The notes: generated by a model from the letters alone, not told the origin. DNA of 64,000 nt from Vigna angularis (GCF_016808095.1 NC_068970.1:15172501-15236500), one strand, 5' to 3'. Counted from the stretch's first letter, positions 12,401 through 28,023 are shown. A program made the numbers and translations.

Positions 12401-13442
12401 TAAACGGTCAAGCAGTCACTCACAGCTTAGAATTTACAGAGAGAAAAAGCGAAAAGGAAAAGAGAGTCAGAGAGAAACACCTATCTCCTCAGTTTGGGCA
12501 TTGCCTATATGAGAATGATGTGCAATCAACTAAAACAATTGGTTTCCTACATCTGGAGCCAAAATCGAAACTGTAGCTCTTACTCATGACTAGTATAGAT
12601 AACTTAATAAGAACTATATAATCCTGAGAAATTACAAGACCTGTGATTGGAACCTGAGAAAGAAGCGATGGAACTACTAGTGTATAATTCAACAAGGCAG
12701 TAGAATTTGAACATAATAAGTTGTCATGAAACATGTCAAATACCTTCCTGATAATGGCGTGCGTGTCATAAGCAAGCCGCGCATCCACCTCTGTGGAAAC
12801 ACGGCCAGGGACAAGCTTTGCCAAGTCACTACCCACATTCGCGAAAGCCTACAGTTTCAGGAACAAATTCGTAAAACAACAACAGATAGATTAGACTCAA
12901 ATGAGCATCACAAGTTATCAATAAATCAAAATTAAAATGAAAAACAGAAACAAATACCTTGTTGACAAAACAAGACACTCGTGCATTAGGATTTTCAATT
13001 CCATAACACTCAGAATCAGCCAAAGCCATTTCCACAGCATTCTATAATAATAATAAAAAAAACGCGTAACTCGTTAAGTCAGACTCGGACCGAAATGCAC
13101 TAGTTAGGTTTTCCAAAGATTGAAATGCACATGTTACCCTAAAAATGGTATCTGGAAGGCCACATATTCCCAAGAGAAGCGATGAACTGACAGTAGCAGC
13201 AGTTGGAGGAAATCTGCAGCAGCGTATTCTCTCTTTGATTAACAATCAGATCAGAACTCATTCAAATTCCATACGAATGAAACAAAAAGAATAAAACAAC
13301 ATTACTTCTCGAAATCATCGAAAACGACGGTGTCGGGGACGATCTCGCTGAAGGCGGACACAGCATCGAGTTCAGTGGTGGAAGCTGAAACAGAAATTGC
13401 GAAATGAGAGAAAAAGGAAAGCTCGAAATGAAGGAACGAATA

Positions 13443-13493
<51 letters not shown>

Positions 13494-13699
13494 ATGTGAT
13501 GAAATTATGAGTTACCGATATTGATAGAGGAAGCAGAAGCGAGAGTTTGAGGGTAGGACCTGCGGGAATTGCAATGGATAGTTTTTGGGGAAAGCGTGGA
13601 ACGAATCGAGAAGTAAGAAGTCGATCTTCTTGTTGTCGAGTGAATGGAAGATGCAGAAGAGAGCGTCGTCGAGGACGGAGTTTGCAAAGTGAGTGACAT
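9417..13699 (-). CDS. Transaldolase, plastid-type (12 exons)
   Basis: Transaldolase moves a three-carbon dihydroxyacetone unit between sugar phosphates in the non-oxidative pentose phosphate pathway. Exons on the minus strand, in order: 13699-13516, 13384-13306, 13213-13138, 13041-12958, 12848-12744, 12289-12209, 12117-12053, 10938-10869, 10784-10707, 10407-10310, 10207-10072 and 9563-9417. All introns are GT-AG. The joined frame is 1203 nt, giving 400 aa plus TGA. The first 60 or so residues are Ser/Thr/Arg-rich and poor in acidic residues, as in a chloroplast transit peptide. The barrel follows, with [25 protein letters not shown] (about 156-167), the Schiff-base lysine K197 in [11 protein letters not shown], and [15 protein letters not shown] (about 225-239). 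The end matches plant family members (KIWPPPNV). The ATG at 13697-13699 is the only start giving the transit peptide. The longest intron is 12052-10939. Arabidopsis At5g13420 is the closest homologue I recall. Confidence 0.95.
13445..13490. repeat. (AT)n microsatellite in transaldolase intron 1
   Basis: About 20 uninterrupted AT units lie inside the 131-bp first intron (13515-13385), so the repeat fills roughly a third of the intron. Confidence 0.95.
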
Positions 13700-13900
13700 T
13701 TTGAGATTGAGATTAAGACGGTAAGCTCCGTTACCACTTCTGAATTAATAACTGAAAGTAATAGGCCAGATCCACATCCAAAACACATTCACCTCTCTAA
13801 TTTTGGCACCAATCGTGTCAGATTTATATTTTTTTTTTCTCTGCTACCTATCTTTGTAACAGTTTTTAAGCAATACCTCCCATTTTAAGCAATTCCTCCA
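13700..13900 (-). promoter_or_regulatory. Probable promoter and 5' leader of the transaldolase gene
   Basis: This is the upstream flank of the transaldolase ATG on the minus strand. It has higher G+C than the DNA beyond it and an ATTGG (CCAAT-box complement) near 13811. I do not see a clear TATA box. Assigned from position only. Confidence 0.35.
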
Positions 13901-15730
13901 ATCACTTCTATTTAGTTTAATGAAATTACAAGTTAACTTTAATTAAACCCATGTTTAATTTTGTTTTGTATTATTTTTCAACTACTTTCCTAATTGCAAA
14001 ATATAATTGTTCAGATAATTATCTCGCACAATTTTCCTTTGTTTTTCAAACACTCTCACGTTATTAAATGTTTAACAGAATAAGACAGTGCAACGTAATT
14101 GTCGTTATATTATATTATCTTTCATTTCTTATTTCTGTTTCTATTTCTTTATGTATTTCAAATAGATACCAATCATTTAAACTCGAGCTTTTTCTTAATT
14201 TTTTTATTTAAACTCAAATTAGATTATATAGATATATATTATATTTCAATACATTCAAATAAATCTACCTTTATTTACTAACAAGCCAGTAATTTAAATA
14301 ATATTAACTTCAAGGATAGTCTTCCAATTTAAAGAAATGAATAGAAAAGATATGGTTAAAATAACCTTATTTTTAAATTACTAAATTAATCTTATAGCAA
14401 AATTTACCATTTTCTCACTCAAATTGGTATAAAAGAATGACTCCAAAGTGTACTAAGAATAATTAACAAATATTAAACTTTACAAAAAATCATAATTAAT
14501 TTAAAAAAAATTCTGTATTAAAAAATTAAATAATATTTTAATATATGAAATTATTAATTATAAATAAAAATAGAAAAAATCTGTCAAAAAAATTATTATT
14601 AATTATAAAAAGAAGAGTATTTTTGTCTTTGAAAAGTCTGTTATATAAATTTATATTATTTTAATTATATTTTAAGAAATGTCTTTAGAGTATTTATTAG
14701 TATTTTTCTAAAAGAATACGACATTCGGTGAGAGATGTAACCTTCCAGCCTTAAAAAAATGCAATTGTTATCTAATATAATATATTTTTTTTGTAAAGTA
14801 CATTTTATGTCATATAATAAATAAATAAAATATATAAGATAATTTTTTTATTTTATATAACATTTAAAAGAACTATAAAGTTATAAATATAATAGCTTAG
14901 TCGAATGCAAAAATAAATGTCTCCTACATTAGTGTTGAAAAATGTAATACACTAATGATTCTCTTGCTATTGAAACATTTATGACATGTTTGGTTTTTTT
15001 TTATTTGAAAGAGTTCAAACCTTAGTTGAATTTAAAACTTGTATGTTAGTCGGTTGAGTTTAAGTGTTTTCGTGTTAAAAATAAACATGTTCAAGGTTTG
15101 ACTTGCTCCCTTTGGTCTTTCTTTGTCATGAAAAAAGCGGTGTAAACTTTATCAAATGTTATAGTTAGTCTCGAGCGACAGTTTTTTAAAGTTTTCAAGT
15201 CCGTAGAACTTTAACACGTTGCTTCCTATTTAAAAAAAAATAACTTAAATACAAATATTATGGTATCTATAATGCATAAGTGCTAATAATTATTAATTAA
15301 TTTTATTTAAAATTTTATTAAAAAAATAATGAAAATAATATTATTAGTAAAATAAATATTAATTATTAAAAAAATTATTATTTGAATTTAGATATTTTTA
15401 TTTTTTTAGTTAAAATATGAAATTGAGGTTGTCTTTAAAAAAATCAATTTTTTAAAATTTATGTTTATGTGAAACTATTTTTTTAAGACTAAATTGGTTT
15501 GTATTGTACTTTCAAATTAATTGTTTTTATCTAAGTTTATATTTTAAATATGTATTTTCAAATAAGTTTATTTATAATTTAAAAAAGTAAAATATAAAAA
15601 TATAAAAATATTTGTTGGTGTTTACGTTTACTACTAATATTTTTCATAGATACGGGAGAGGTAATCGTAGGAGTAATGAGGTAAATAATTTTAAACAAAA
15701 TGGATAATCATTTGATTTTACTCGTATTCG
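13901..15730. other. A/T-rich intergenic DNA, no gene seen
   Basis: Long runs of A and T with dense stops in all frames. I see no gene or well-bounded repeat. Confidence 0.55.
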
Positions 15731-15734
15731 ACTT

Positions 15735-16090
15735 AATCTATTGTCATATTTATATATAAGTAACGACAAACCCTAAACTATTTTTGAAGCGTTGAGTTTG
15801 GTTAAAATTTTACTACTTTAATAAGATATCCAAGTCATTTCTAATATAGTATCAAAACCATTGAAAGTTTATCTAAGTGAGATTAGTTTAAACTATCCTA
15901 CCATAAGCTATTGGACCCCCTTCAATTCTTATGTTCGATGTTCTTAACATGATAGGATGTGTTGGAGATCCCACATCAACTAAAAAAAAAGTCAAATAAT
16001 TATATATAAGTATATGGAAACTTTGCATTACTAAGCTAGTTTTATGTATGAGTTAGTCTTAAATTTCAATACTTTAATAAATCCCACTAG
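15735..16090 (+). mobile_element. Degenerate TRIM-like element (miniature LTR retrotransposon)
   Basis: TAGTATCAAAACC at 15847-15859 resembles a Met-tRNA primer-binding site (TGGTATCAGAGC, 9 of 12 bases in 15847-15858) and follows TTTCTAATA. About 100 bp further on, TGTTGGAGATCCCACATC (from 15960) matches the start of a common legume TRIM LTR, followed by TATATATAAGTAT and then ACTTTAATAA. The stretch before the PBS (about 15735-15846) repeats the same layout: TATATATAAGTAA, GTTGAGTTTGG, ACTTTAATAA. This gives LTR - PBS - short internal - LTR with no coding capacity. Both ends are worn and I could not fix a target duplication. Confidence 0.5.
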
Positions 16091-16540
16091 TTATTTAAAC
16101 TTAGCAGCGTACTTAGTCACAAACAAGCTTCCTTACACTAGCTGAAAGAAATCAATTGTCTTCAAACATCCAACACTATTGGAGACATACTTTTCCAAAA
16201 ATATACCCTTAAAATTCTCTTTAAGTGATGATTTCTCTTTTATCTTCCATCATGTGTTTCATCTCAAACCAATAAAATTTGGTTTCCTCTATAAAAATAT
16301 AGATGTCAAATGATTGTTTTTTTTTGTCTTTAGATATTGTGTAAGTTCAAACATTCATTCTATATTGATAAGGTTTATTTTTACCTATTTTAGTGTGTTT
16401 GTTTTATGAATAAAATAAACTTTTCCATTATCTTGTTTAATCCTCAAGTTTGTCTTGGTTTTGTTATTTGTTAGGTTTCAGTTACTTTATGTTTGTTTTA
16501 CCTCTAATATATCCTTTTAAGTGGGTTAAATAAGTGAATA
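16091..16540. other. Intergenic DNA, no gene seen
   Basis: A/T-rich sequence between the TRIM remnant and the LTR-like patch. Nothing supportable was found. Confidence 0.45.
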
Positions 16541-17830
16541 GGAAGCATTTGTGGTGGAGGAAAACAAGATAAAACTCAAAGAAGCATGGTATTGAGCACC
16601 ACAAAAGTAGCAATAAGCGTCACTAGGTCCTGTAGAGCTAGCGTTGAGTAGTGCTAAACTGGCATTGAGCGGCAGCTTGACAAAGAGCTACTGTTTTGCA
16701 TTTTATTCAATGGTGTTGAGCGATGGCATCGCTAACATGTCAAAATGAGTTATTTATTCGTGTATGCCACGAGGTTTTGGGTCATTCTCTTCCTCCCACA
16801 ATTTCTCTTCACCTAAAGCGACTGAGAGAGGTCCTTGAAGGTTGTTTGGAGTGCTAAGAAGCTCTCCAACTCCTTCTTGCGTCTTCAATCGTCATCCATG
16901 GTGTTATTCTCCTTTAGTGTTTGATGAGGGAGAAGATTTACAAATTTGAGGTGTTGATGTAAATGGGAGGTACGATTGAAGTATGAAGAAATTACTATTA
17001 ATCTTGGGAAAAGGGCGTGCATTTCTCCTTAATTTCAATTTCTTTCTTATCTCTTATATTTGTAAACCTTATGTTATCCACCATGGAGAGCTAACCTTTT
17101 TTGTTGAGATTGGATGTAATAAACTAAATCTTGTGTATTTTGCAATGTTAATACATAAGTTTTTTCATTTCAATATTAGTATTTAATTTTTTATGCTTAA
17201 TGCTTGTTGTGACTTGATCACCCATGACTTGATTGTTGGTTCTTGAAGTGTTGAAAAATGTCTTTTGAATCTATAACTGAAATTGAATACCTAATTAATC
17301 TTATATAAAGAGATAGAACATAATTCATTATTAATTTTAAGACTCTTGAACTTAATGCATGATTTTACTTGTTGAGGATTCAAGAAATTAGAATTTGATG
17401 AGTTATCATAGGCTAAAAGTCACTAGGGATAAGATTTCAGTATATTGGTGAATTGATTTTGACTTGAATATGAAATTGAGATGTTTATGAATGCATGATA
17501 ATGAAGTGAATGAAATATAGTATTGACAATTGTATATACTTTATGTTAAATTTTTGTTGCACACCAATTGTTTGTTAAAATACCAAAAAGAGTTTCTTAG
17601 TGTTTTTGTGAATTTTATTGTATAATTAAGTTGTGAATTGTTAGAGTTGTCATGTGTTGCACAAATCTCTATAAAAAGAACCACATTTGCTTTTTATGTG
17701 CGATTTGTGCACTTACCCCTTTCCATTAACATATATCTCAAACCTTAATCATAATTTACTTTTCAATTGAACATATGACTATATATGTCTCATGAACTCC
17801 CCCAAACTAAAAGAAGAATGTTGACATAAT
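16541..17830. repeat. Probable decayed LTR-retrotransposon fragment
   Basis: This patch has clearly higher G+C than its surroundings and repeated GAGCG/AAGCG motifs (for example ATTGAGCGGCAGC near 16660 and TTGAGCGATGGCATCGC near 16714). Such GCTGAGCG-like strings are frequent in legume gypsy LTR DNA as I know it, but I cannot align it here. I see no PBS, PPT or target duplication, and no coding frame. Confidence 0.3.
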
Positions 17831-20700
17831 TTGGATTGTCTTTGTTGTCATCCTAACAATATCCAAGTGATGCAAACTAGTTTGATATTGTTATGTAGCA
17901 TTGTGATCTTTAGTCATTATCTTTATGATTCTCACTATGAGAGACATATTAGTTGCAAAAAGATTTAGAATAAACACTTTATGTATCCAATGAAGAATCT
18001 TGATCAATAATTTTGAGGAGCCAAAATATATTCAATTATTATTATTAATAAAATAAAAATAAATAATTGAGTCATTAACATCATATTTCAGAATAGGTGA
18101 AGAAATTGATTGTGTTGTTTTCATCTTCACATGTAGTTTTCTTTTATCACCTTTTTAAATGAATCTATTCTTTCATTTTTCATAAGTATACGTATTTTAG
18201 AAAAAAACAAACTAAAATATAAAATATCAAAATCTAATTAATTATTGAATGATGTAATTATTAAAAGAAAAATGTATAATAATCAAGACATATATGAGGA
18301 AATGAAAAAATACATAATAATTAGTTTTATCTTTTATATTCATAAAAATTACTGTACAAAATACTCATGTGATAAAAAAAATATGAAACTAATATTTTAG
18401 TGAGGAAAGAGATATCCTATTTTCTACGAAAGAAAACATGTAAGAAATTAGAGAAAAAAAAATGAGTTTGTGTTTAATTTCTTTTTTTTTTCTTCATAAA
18501 AAAGAACATATGATAGAGTAAAAAATAAGATAAATAAATCAAAAGTGAAAGAAAGTAAAAAAAAATCTTAATAAGTTTTTTATTATTTCTCATATTTAAT
18601 TTTAAATTTTACTATTTATTAGCATTAAATAATGTATTTCATAAAAAAGGTTAAAAATCTATTTAATTTAATTTCCATAAACCCTCGTTATATGCTAATG
18701 AAAACACGTGTTATGTGGGTTATTTTTTTTATGATAACAAAAAATAATGAATTAAAAATTATAAAAATAAATATAAAGAAGTTTTACAATTTTATTGTAG
18801 ATAGTTTTTAATTATTTTACAAATGATTTTTTTATTTAATTTAAAAATACGGTTAAATTTAAAAAAAAAATAGTTCTTTGAAAGATGAAAACGAAAAACA
18901 AATGTAAACACAAAAAAAAAATCTCCTTTATATAATAGTATAAAAATATAGATACAGAATTTTAAAAATTTAAAATAACCATGACATCTTCGCGCTTTCG
19001 TTATGTCACACCTAAACACATACCAAAAAAAAAATCATTAAAATATCATATTGAAAAATTCCAAATTAACTCCTTCATTTAAGATAAACAAACATCTACC
19101 CATAAATAAAATATAACAAACTCATTTACCTCATATCTACCTACTGTATGACCTATCTTATATCATAACTTAACCTCCCATACTAATTTAACTATATACA
19201 TGAAAGACTATCATATTGACAGATAAAATGTCCACTTTTTTTCTATAAAAGCTCACTTTTTTTAATAATTCTTTTTAGGAATATTTCCTTTTTTTTTTTT
19301 ACTTTTCTAAGAAGTTGAAACATTTATTTTCTATTTTTAATAAATCTTAATTTTTTAATTTTTATTTATATTTTGTAAAAAATAGTTTACATGAAAGAAG
19401 GAAAATCTAACTTGTTTTATTTGCAAAGATAAAAGTTTGGACAATGGTAATTTGACAAAATAAAAAAATTTACTTTCATTTGTTACTATCATTCACTATC
19501 TTTTTCTTTTGGAAATATAAAAAATCACTTTTGTTAGGACCGTTTCACTTTTGTAAAGGGTTCTCAAATGATAGTAAGTGATGTGAAATAACCTTCTTTT
19601 TTCTAAAAGTTGTAACCTTTTTTCTAAAAGTTGTAATGTTGTATCAACCATTTACTTCTTTTTAGGTATAGAAATGTGACGTTTAATTAAATTTAGAGTT
19701 ATATAAAATTTTGAAATATTTGTCTGTATAAAAGGTAATAAATAATTTCTTTAATTATAAAAACTGTAAATAGTTTCAGAAATACTTATGATTACTCAAA
19801 CATATTTTAATAGTTAATGAGCCGTTATTACTAGGTACTTAACCCATATTTTACACTTCAATAACAAATTTTATGAATATTATATCGATTATTTAATTGT
19901 TCAGATAATTTTTTATACACTATTATTGGGATAGTAAACGTAGGAAGAATTTTGTTACAAATTAAAAATAAATTATTTATAAGTTAATTTATAGTAATTT
20001 TTCTAAAATCTGATTTTTAACTTTTATATGAATTAAATTTATGAAATATTTTATTTTACTTTTCTTACTTTTTCTTCTTCCACGAAAAAAATGTGCTTAG
20101 ACATGGCGCTTAATTTAGTGTGTTATGGTAAAGTTGAAGTTTATTCATTAAATAAATGCAAATGTATGTGCATTAGAATATGATGTTTCACTAGCATCGT
20201 CCTTATCGTAAATTAAATGTATGTACTTTTTTTTCCTCCATCAATTGTTTCTCTATACATACAATAAATAGATAGTCAATTTCCTAACTGCTTCCGTCGT
20301 GTCTTGTTTTCCGTTGCTTTCTTTTCTTTCTAACGTCCTAATCATCCTACATTTACTTTCCATAGAAATTATAAAGCAGATGCAAATAAGTATGGTTAAA
20401 TATTATACTTTCATAAAAATAAAAATAAAAAACATATATAAAATAGTTCCATCATTGATTCCGTAATGCACTATGCACATAGGATAAACAACATATTTAT
20501 GCAGAAAGAAAAAAGATTATAAAGAGTGAAATACGTGACAAAAGGGTTTATGTGTGATAAAATGAAAATAAAAAAAATGCTTAAATTATTATTAAAATTA
20601 AATGTATAAATAATATTACTGTTCATATCATTTTGCTTGCCAAGAAGCAGTTCATAATACAGGAATGACTACTGATCCAGCTTTAGCAAAATGCTAAATA
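17831..20700. other. A/T-rich intergenic DNA, no gene seen
   Basis: Extreme A/T content with poly-A and poly-T runs. There is a 22-bp tandem duplication (TTTTTTCTAAAAGTTGTAA unit) near 19598-19640. No exon chain found. Confidence 0.55.
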
Positions 20701-20889
20701 AATGACGGAAGCTGCTGATATCTGAGAAGATTAAAAAAGTGATACTGTATAGCAATAATAACCACAAATCCGCAGGGATCCAGTAGCTTCCATTCGTAAT
20801 AACTTAATAGACATGAAAGCGGAGGAAGAAATAATCAATTCTAGAAAATCTATATAATTGGTGTATAAAATAAAATGAGGCTTTGGCCT

Positions 20890-23310
<2,421 letters not shown>

Positions 23311-23539
23311 TGAACCAAGCTATACTATTTGAGGGGCACCAACGTATCAAAGAAAGCTATAAATGATTGAGTTTGATATTATGAGCGGGTGACTTTGTCA
23401 CAAACAGGGTTGATTTTATGTGCTTCCTATTCGACTTTTTTATCTTCGCTCAACCAACTCTTTTGTCTATGAAAAACCACCGCTTTAATGTTCTCTTGTC
23501 ACTGCAACTGTGTGAGCAGTCCATCAAGCACGGGTTTCC
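23311..23539 (-). other. TPP: Probable 5' UTR part of TPP exon carrying the ATG
   Basis: On the minus strand a good acceptor (CAAACTTTCAG) ends at 23540. The sequence from 23539 to the TPP ATG at 23310 has more balanced base use than the DNA above it. It is a plausible leader segment joined to a distal first exon near 26.4 kb. No transcript evidence is available here. Confidence 0.4.
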
Positions 23540-23540
23540 C

Positions 23541-26304
23541 TGAAAGTTTGATTAATTGGGAGAATAATAACCATAGTTACAGAGCAACCAAACGGGGTTT
23601 TGTCATTAAATGTAAGGGAAAATAACAATGTTAGGAAGATGAAACAAAAGAAAACCGACTATAACAAAATACCTTCTCATATATCGCATTGCATTTGTGA
23701 TGATATTGATATGTGGGTCTTCTGAATAGAGGGTGATTGTTATAAAATCTGCAACCGAGGAAAGCATAAGCTATATATTGGCTATAGATTATCAATGAAT
23801 ACAAAATTTACATCTATATATAATTTGTTTCTATGGTGGTGTGTGCACATGATAAAGGCCTATTAGTGTAAGAGTAATAGACGTTTAATTGATTAAACAG
23901 GAATGTACAATGAAAAGTAGGAATTGCTGAACATGATATGAAATACGAATATAAAAAACGAAACACGTCGAGGAAACACTAGAAAACATTGTTGTCAAAA
24001 AAAGCAAACAATGAAAATGATGTCCCATAAGTTTGGTCGATAATAATTCAGTGACCAGGGGAACTTCCAGTTCTTCTGAGTGTTGGTGCAATTGGCATGA
24101 CAATGGAAGCTTGCAAAGTTACAATTACCTTAAGAGGAGCACCTGATTCTACTGTTTTTCAAATAATCAACATTCACATGGAACATTCTACTAAAACAGA
24201 CTAAGATTTCTAGCCTCTAACTTTTACTCCCAAAAGGTTTTCTTTCGAAACAAATAACATAAAAAGAAGGGAAAAAATCTTATTTCATTACCAAACTACA
24301 CGTCAACAATTTATTTTATTTCTATACCCGTTTTACCTTTCACCGTGGAAGAACATTAATACTTGTCAAATGATGTCTATAACAGATTCAAAAGTATATA
24401 AACCCTCCCAAGTATGAAAGTCAAAAATACTTTCACAAGACAATAACTTCAAATCCATAGAGAAAAACTCAATGTATAATAGATACTTTTGTGAAGTTCA
24501 AAATTACTTGGCAATTTCTTGGGTAGAATAAATAAATATATAAACAGAGTTCTAAACAAGCATAGATCTAATGATGCGCACAGAAGATAAGGCAGATTAT
24601 CAATACATTATACTATACGTTTATCATGTCACTATGTCAGTTATTCGAACTTATCTACAAATGACACATGACCTTCTTTAACATTATTATAATCATTATG
24701 CATATGCATCGTCCCTTATGTTCAAATGCACTACGAGCATATCCGATAGTAATTCCTGGGAAGTTTTTCAATTTAAGAATCAATTTTACTCAAGATCATA
24801 AGTGGATGGGGTTGACAAGCTTCTAATCGAAAGAACAGGTAAATGGTTTCCAAAAATAAAATTGCATTTTGTTAAGTACTACATGAGGTGTGTTTTAAGA
24901 ATTTAGATGATTACACCGGTAAGTGGAAAACTGCTGAAATTTTATATCTAATATTATAAGACAGGAGTCACTAAACAAGTTAAGAAGCACAAATTTCGGT
25001 AGACCATCGGAAATGCTCTAACGAAGAAATCATTATTGTTGTAATTGTTTAAAGCAACATTTGGGAAAGAAATGACATAAAATATTAACACTTGATACAG
25101 AGTTGTGTAGCGTAGTGCATTGTATGAGTCATGTGTACGTGCAGTTATATCTGTGGTATGCATTTGAAACTTGAAACTTCGGTGATGGACCTACCCGAGC
25201 TAAAAATGGAGAAAAAAAGTAGCTGTCAGCCTGTCACTTGTAGCTGTAGATCCAACGCACGACCTTCACATTCCAATATATATAAATTATAAAAAAAAAC
25301 TATATTCATATGATCATAACAAATTTCCCTTCATTGACTAGACACTTCAACAGCCAACGTGAATAAAAGTTAAGGACATAACCATACTCCAATAACTCTC
25401 CCACCACAAAAAGACAATAAAAGCATGGTAAAAAAAATTAAGAGAGAGAGAGAGAAATTGTAGAAAACCTATTCAGCCTCCGTCAATATTGCCTGTTTTA
25501 TAGGGCACATATCAAATTTGCTTTTTAGAATATGCAATTGTTACTATATAATTGGTAGCCATCAGACCTAGGTTAAGGTCAATGTTGAAAAAGTATTGTG
25601 GATGACAAAAAACCATTACCCTGTGAAAAACTTTAACCTAAATCGGGCAGGTGGGCTAGGCAAAATATTATAGTACTTTTATTTTAGTAAACCATATGCA
25701 TGCTTCCGAAAATTGAACATTTTCTGTAACCATAAGAAACGATTAGAGAAGCATATTATTTTTTAGAGGCAAATGGTAGATGAGAAACACTCCGCTCTTG
25801 ACACATGAGCAGTCAAATCATTGCTCAATTACCATGCACTATTCGGGGTATCGGTATGGTTAAAAGCTTTAAACATTTTCAATCAAATATAAAATGTAAG
25901 TCCGTATGTATGTATGGTGTTAAATGTCGTAAATGACCGAGATATTGAAAAAAAAAATGAAAAACCAATTAATGGCCAACAGGAGCAGGAGAAAACAAAT
26001 CGAAAAAACGACGACCCTTACGGCTAAATTTTTTTTATGTCCCTTTGGCCCAAAAGCATTACCTTTTGATTACACCCCTGCCATTTTGCACATATAAGGC
26101 AAATGCAAAACAAAACGGCTTCAGAAGGGAAAAAAGAAAAAAAAGACGACACTTTGATCAATGATTCATTGCCACAGGGCCATTACTGGGACACATGAGG
26201 TGAAATTGGTTTCGTTCTTGACTTTGGAACACGTATCACACAATGACATAAAAAAATTGGGATCATCTCACGATAGGCAGAGAGAGAGGGGATCGAGAAG
26301 GTAC
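23541..26304 (-). other. TPP: Probable long 5' UTR intron of the TPP gene
   Basis: Between the predicted donor (CAG|GTACC at 26305/26304) and the acceptor at 23540 lie about 2.8 kb without any coding-like segment. Other small leader exons could be hidden here; for example a donor-like GAAG|GTATTT lies near 23672. Confidence 0.35.
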
Positions 26305-26505
26305 CTGATTTATCAGTTACCGCTCTTTCCAGCGGCGCAGAAATCGCGTTAAGGGGCCTGAAACAAATCTAAATCAATTGAACAAAATAAGAAGAAGGGG
26401 AAGGAGAAGAGATTTAAGAGATCACGAGGGTAGAAAATAGGGAATGAAAAATCACCTTGAATGAAACTAGAAAACAAAGAAAAGGAGAAATGGGAGAGAG
26501 AGGGC
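26305..26505 (-). other. TPP: Probable first (non-coding) exon of the TPP gene
   Basis: The minus strand shows a CT-rich leader (CTTCTCCTTCGCCCTCTC) downstream of a TATA box, followed by higher-G+C sequence ending in CAG|GTACC. The start is set about 30 bases after the TATA box and is approximate. Confidence 0.4.
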
Positions 26506-26532
26506 GAAGGAGAAGAAAGAAGGTGGATTTAG

Positions 26533-26542
26533 CTATTTATAT
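26533..26542 (-). promoter_or_regulatory. TPP: TATA box of the TPP gene (ATATAAATAG)
   Basis: The minus strand reads ATATAAATAG just upstream of a pyrimidine-rich leader. This is a strong plant TATA element in the right orientation for the TPP transcript. Linking it to TPP across a long leader intron is an inference. Confidence 0.45.
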
Positions 26543-26559
26543 GTTTGAGGCTATAAGGA

Positions 26560-28020
26560 GACTTGCCTATCAAGTTAGTTTGTTTCACGTTATGATGTTG
26601 GCATTATTCTCGGCTTTCATATTTAATTTACTTTCCATTAGGGCTATTTTGAAATCATTTTTTTTTACAACAAATTACAAATATATGCTTTTAATTTGAT
26701 TTAATCTAATATTTTACTCTGTCTATTCTAAAAATAATTTTTTTTATCAAATACTAGTGTTCACCATTTTTTTTATAATAATTATTATAATTATGAAATT
26801 AAATATAAATAAACTTTATAGTTTTATTGTAAAACATTTTTATTTCTTTTATAGATTGTTTTATAATAAAAAAATAAACAGTTTAAAAAATATATTAAAT
26901 TAAGAAAAACAGATAAATTTAAAGAAATTATAAAATTAATAAAATAATGATTTAATTTAAAAGAAAATTATTTACAAGATAAATTTAGAAAACAAGTATG
27001 AACATTAAAAAAATCTCCATATATTAATATATTTATAGGTATAGATATTGTAAAAATATATATGTGTGTTGTTTTAGGAAACTAATATTCACTAACCTAT
27101 TCAATATAAATTTTTTATAAGTTATTTTTAACTCATAATATATTAAAATTTAATCTCACCTTTATTGAGAAAGATTTCTAGTCCTAGTCATATTTAATGA
27201 GTTTGTTTTTTACTTTTATTATTTTCAAATATATTTATAAATTTTAAATTCAAATTAATTAAAGTTAACATCTAATATACAGAGATAGAAAAATCACTTT
27301 TCAAAATGTATATTTTTATGACGGTATTATTCATCCACAGCTGAAGCATGTTGAATATGAGTATTTCCTAACATAATTCATTTCCTATTTCAAAATGGCA
27401 TTTATAAATTATTATTATTTGAACTAAGTAATTGGTTGGTTCGAAGATAGATTCTATTTGTATTTTATAATTTGTAATAATATATAAGAAGAATTTTTTT
27501 CTTTTAGTGTATGTATTTTGTATTTTTATAATCACATTTTAAAAATAAAAAAGAATAAATTATATTCCTATGAAAATAATATGAATAAACTTAAAAAAAA
27601 TCAATACAACTTAGATAAACAACAAAGCAAATTCGATAAATAGGATCTAATGTGTTAAATGAATTTAAATATAAAATTATCTTATTATTATTGGACTAAA
27701 ATTTGTTAATAAAATTAATTGGTCTAATCAAATTTGAAATTAATTTTAGTTTTCTAAATAAAATTTTCTCAAGATAATTTACTAAGTAAATTAAGTCATA
27801 CTTACAATTTTGCATGATTTCTCAAAACAAACTATTTCAACAAATTTAAAATGCACCAAATTAGTTTAAATTTTTTAGAACAATCATACTTAAAAAAATA
27901 ATTTCACTTATTATTTAAAATATATTTTATATATGAAAATTATTTACACTCGTAATGATAAAAGAAAATTTTAAACATATTAAAACTTTCATTAGTTAAG
28001 GTAATTTGAATCTATTGACT
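26560..28020. other. A/T-rich intergenic DNA, no gene seen
   Basis: No coding-like segment, RNA gene or bounded repeat recognised. Confidence 0.55.
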
Positions 28021-28023
28021 CAT

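Noticed and set aside
13372..13788. 138-codon minus-strand frame with a long Tyr-Ile run
   Set aside because: Out of frame with transaldolase. It reads through the AT microsatellite of intron 1 and overlaps the real first exon.
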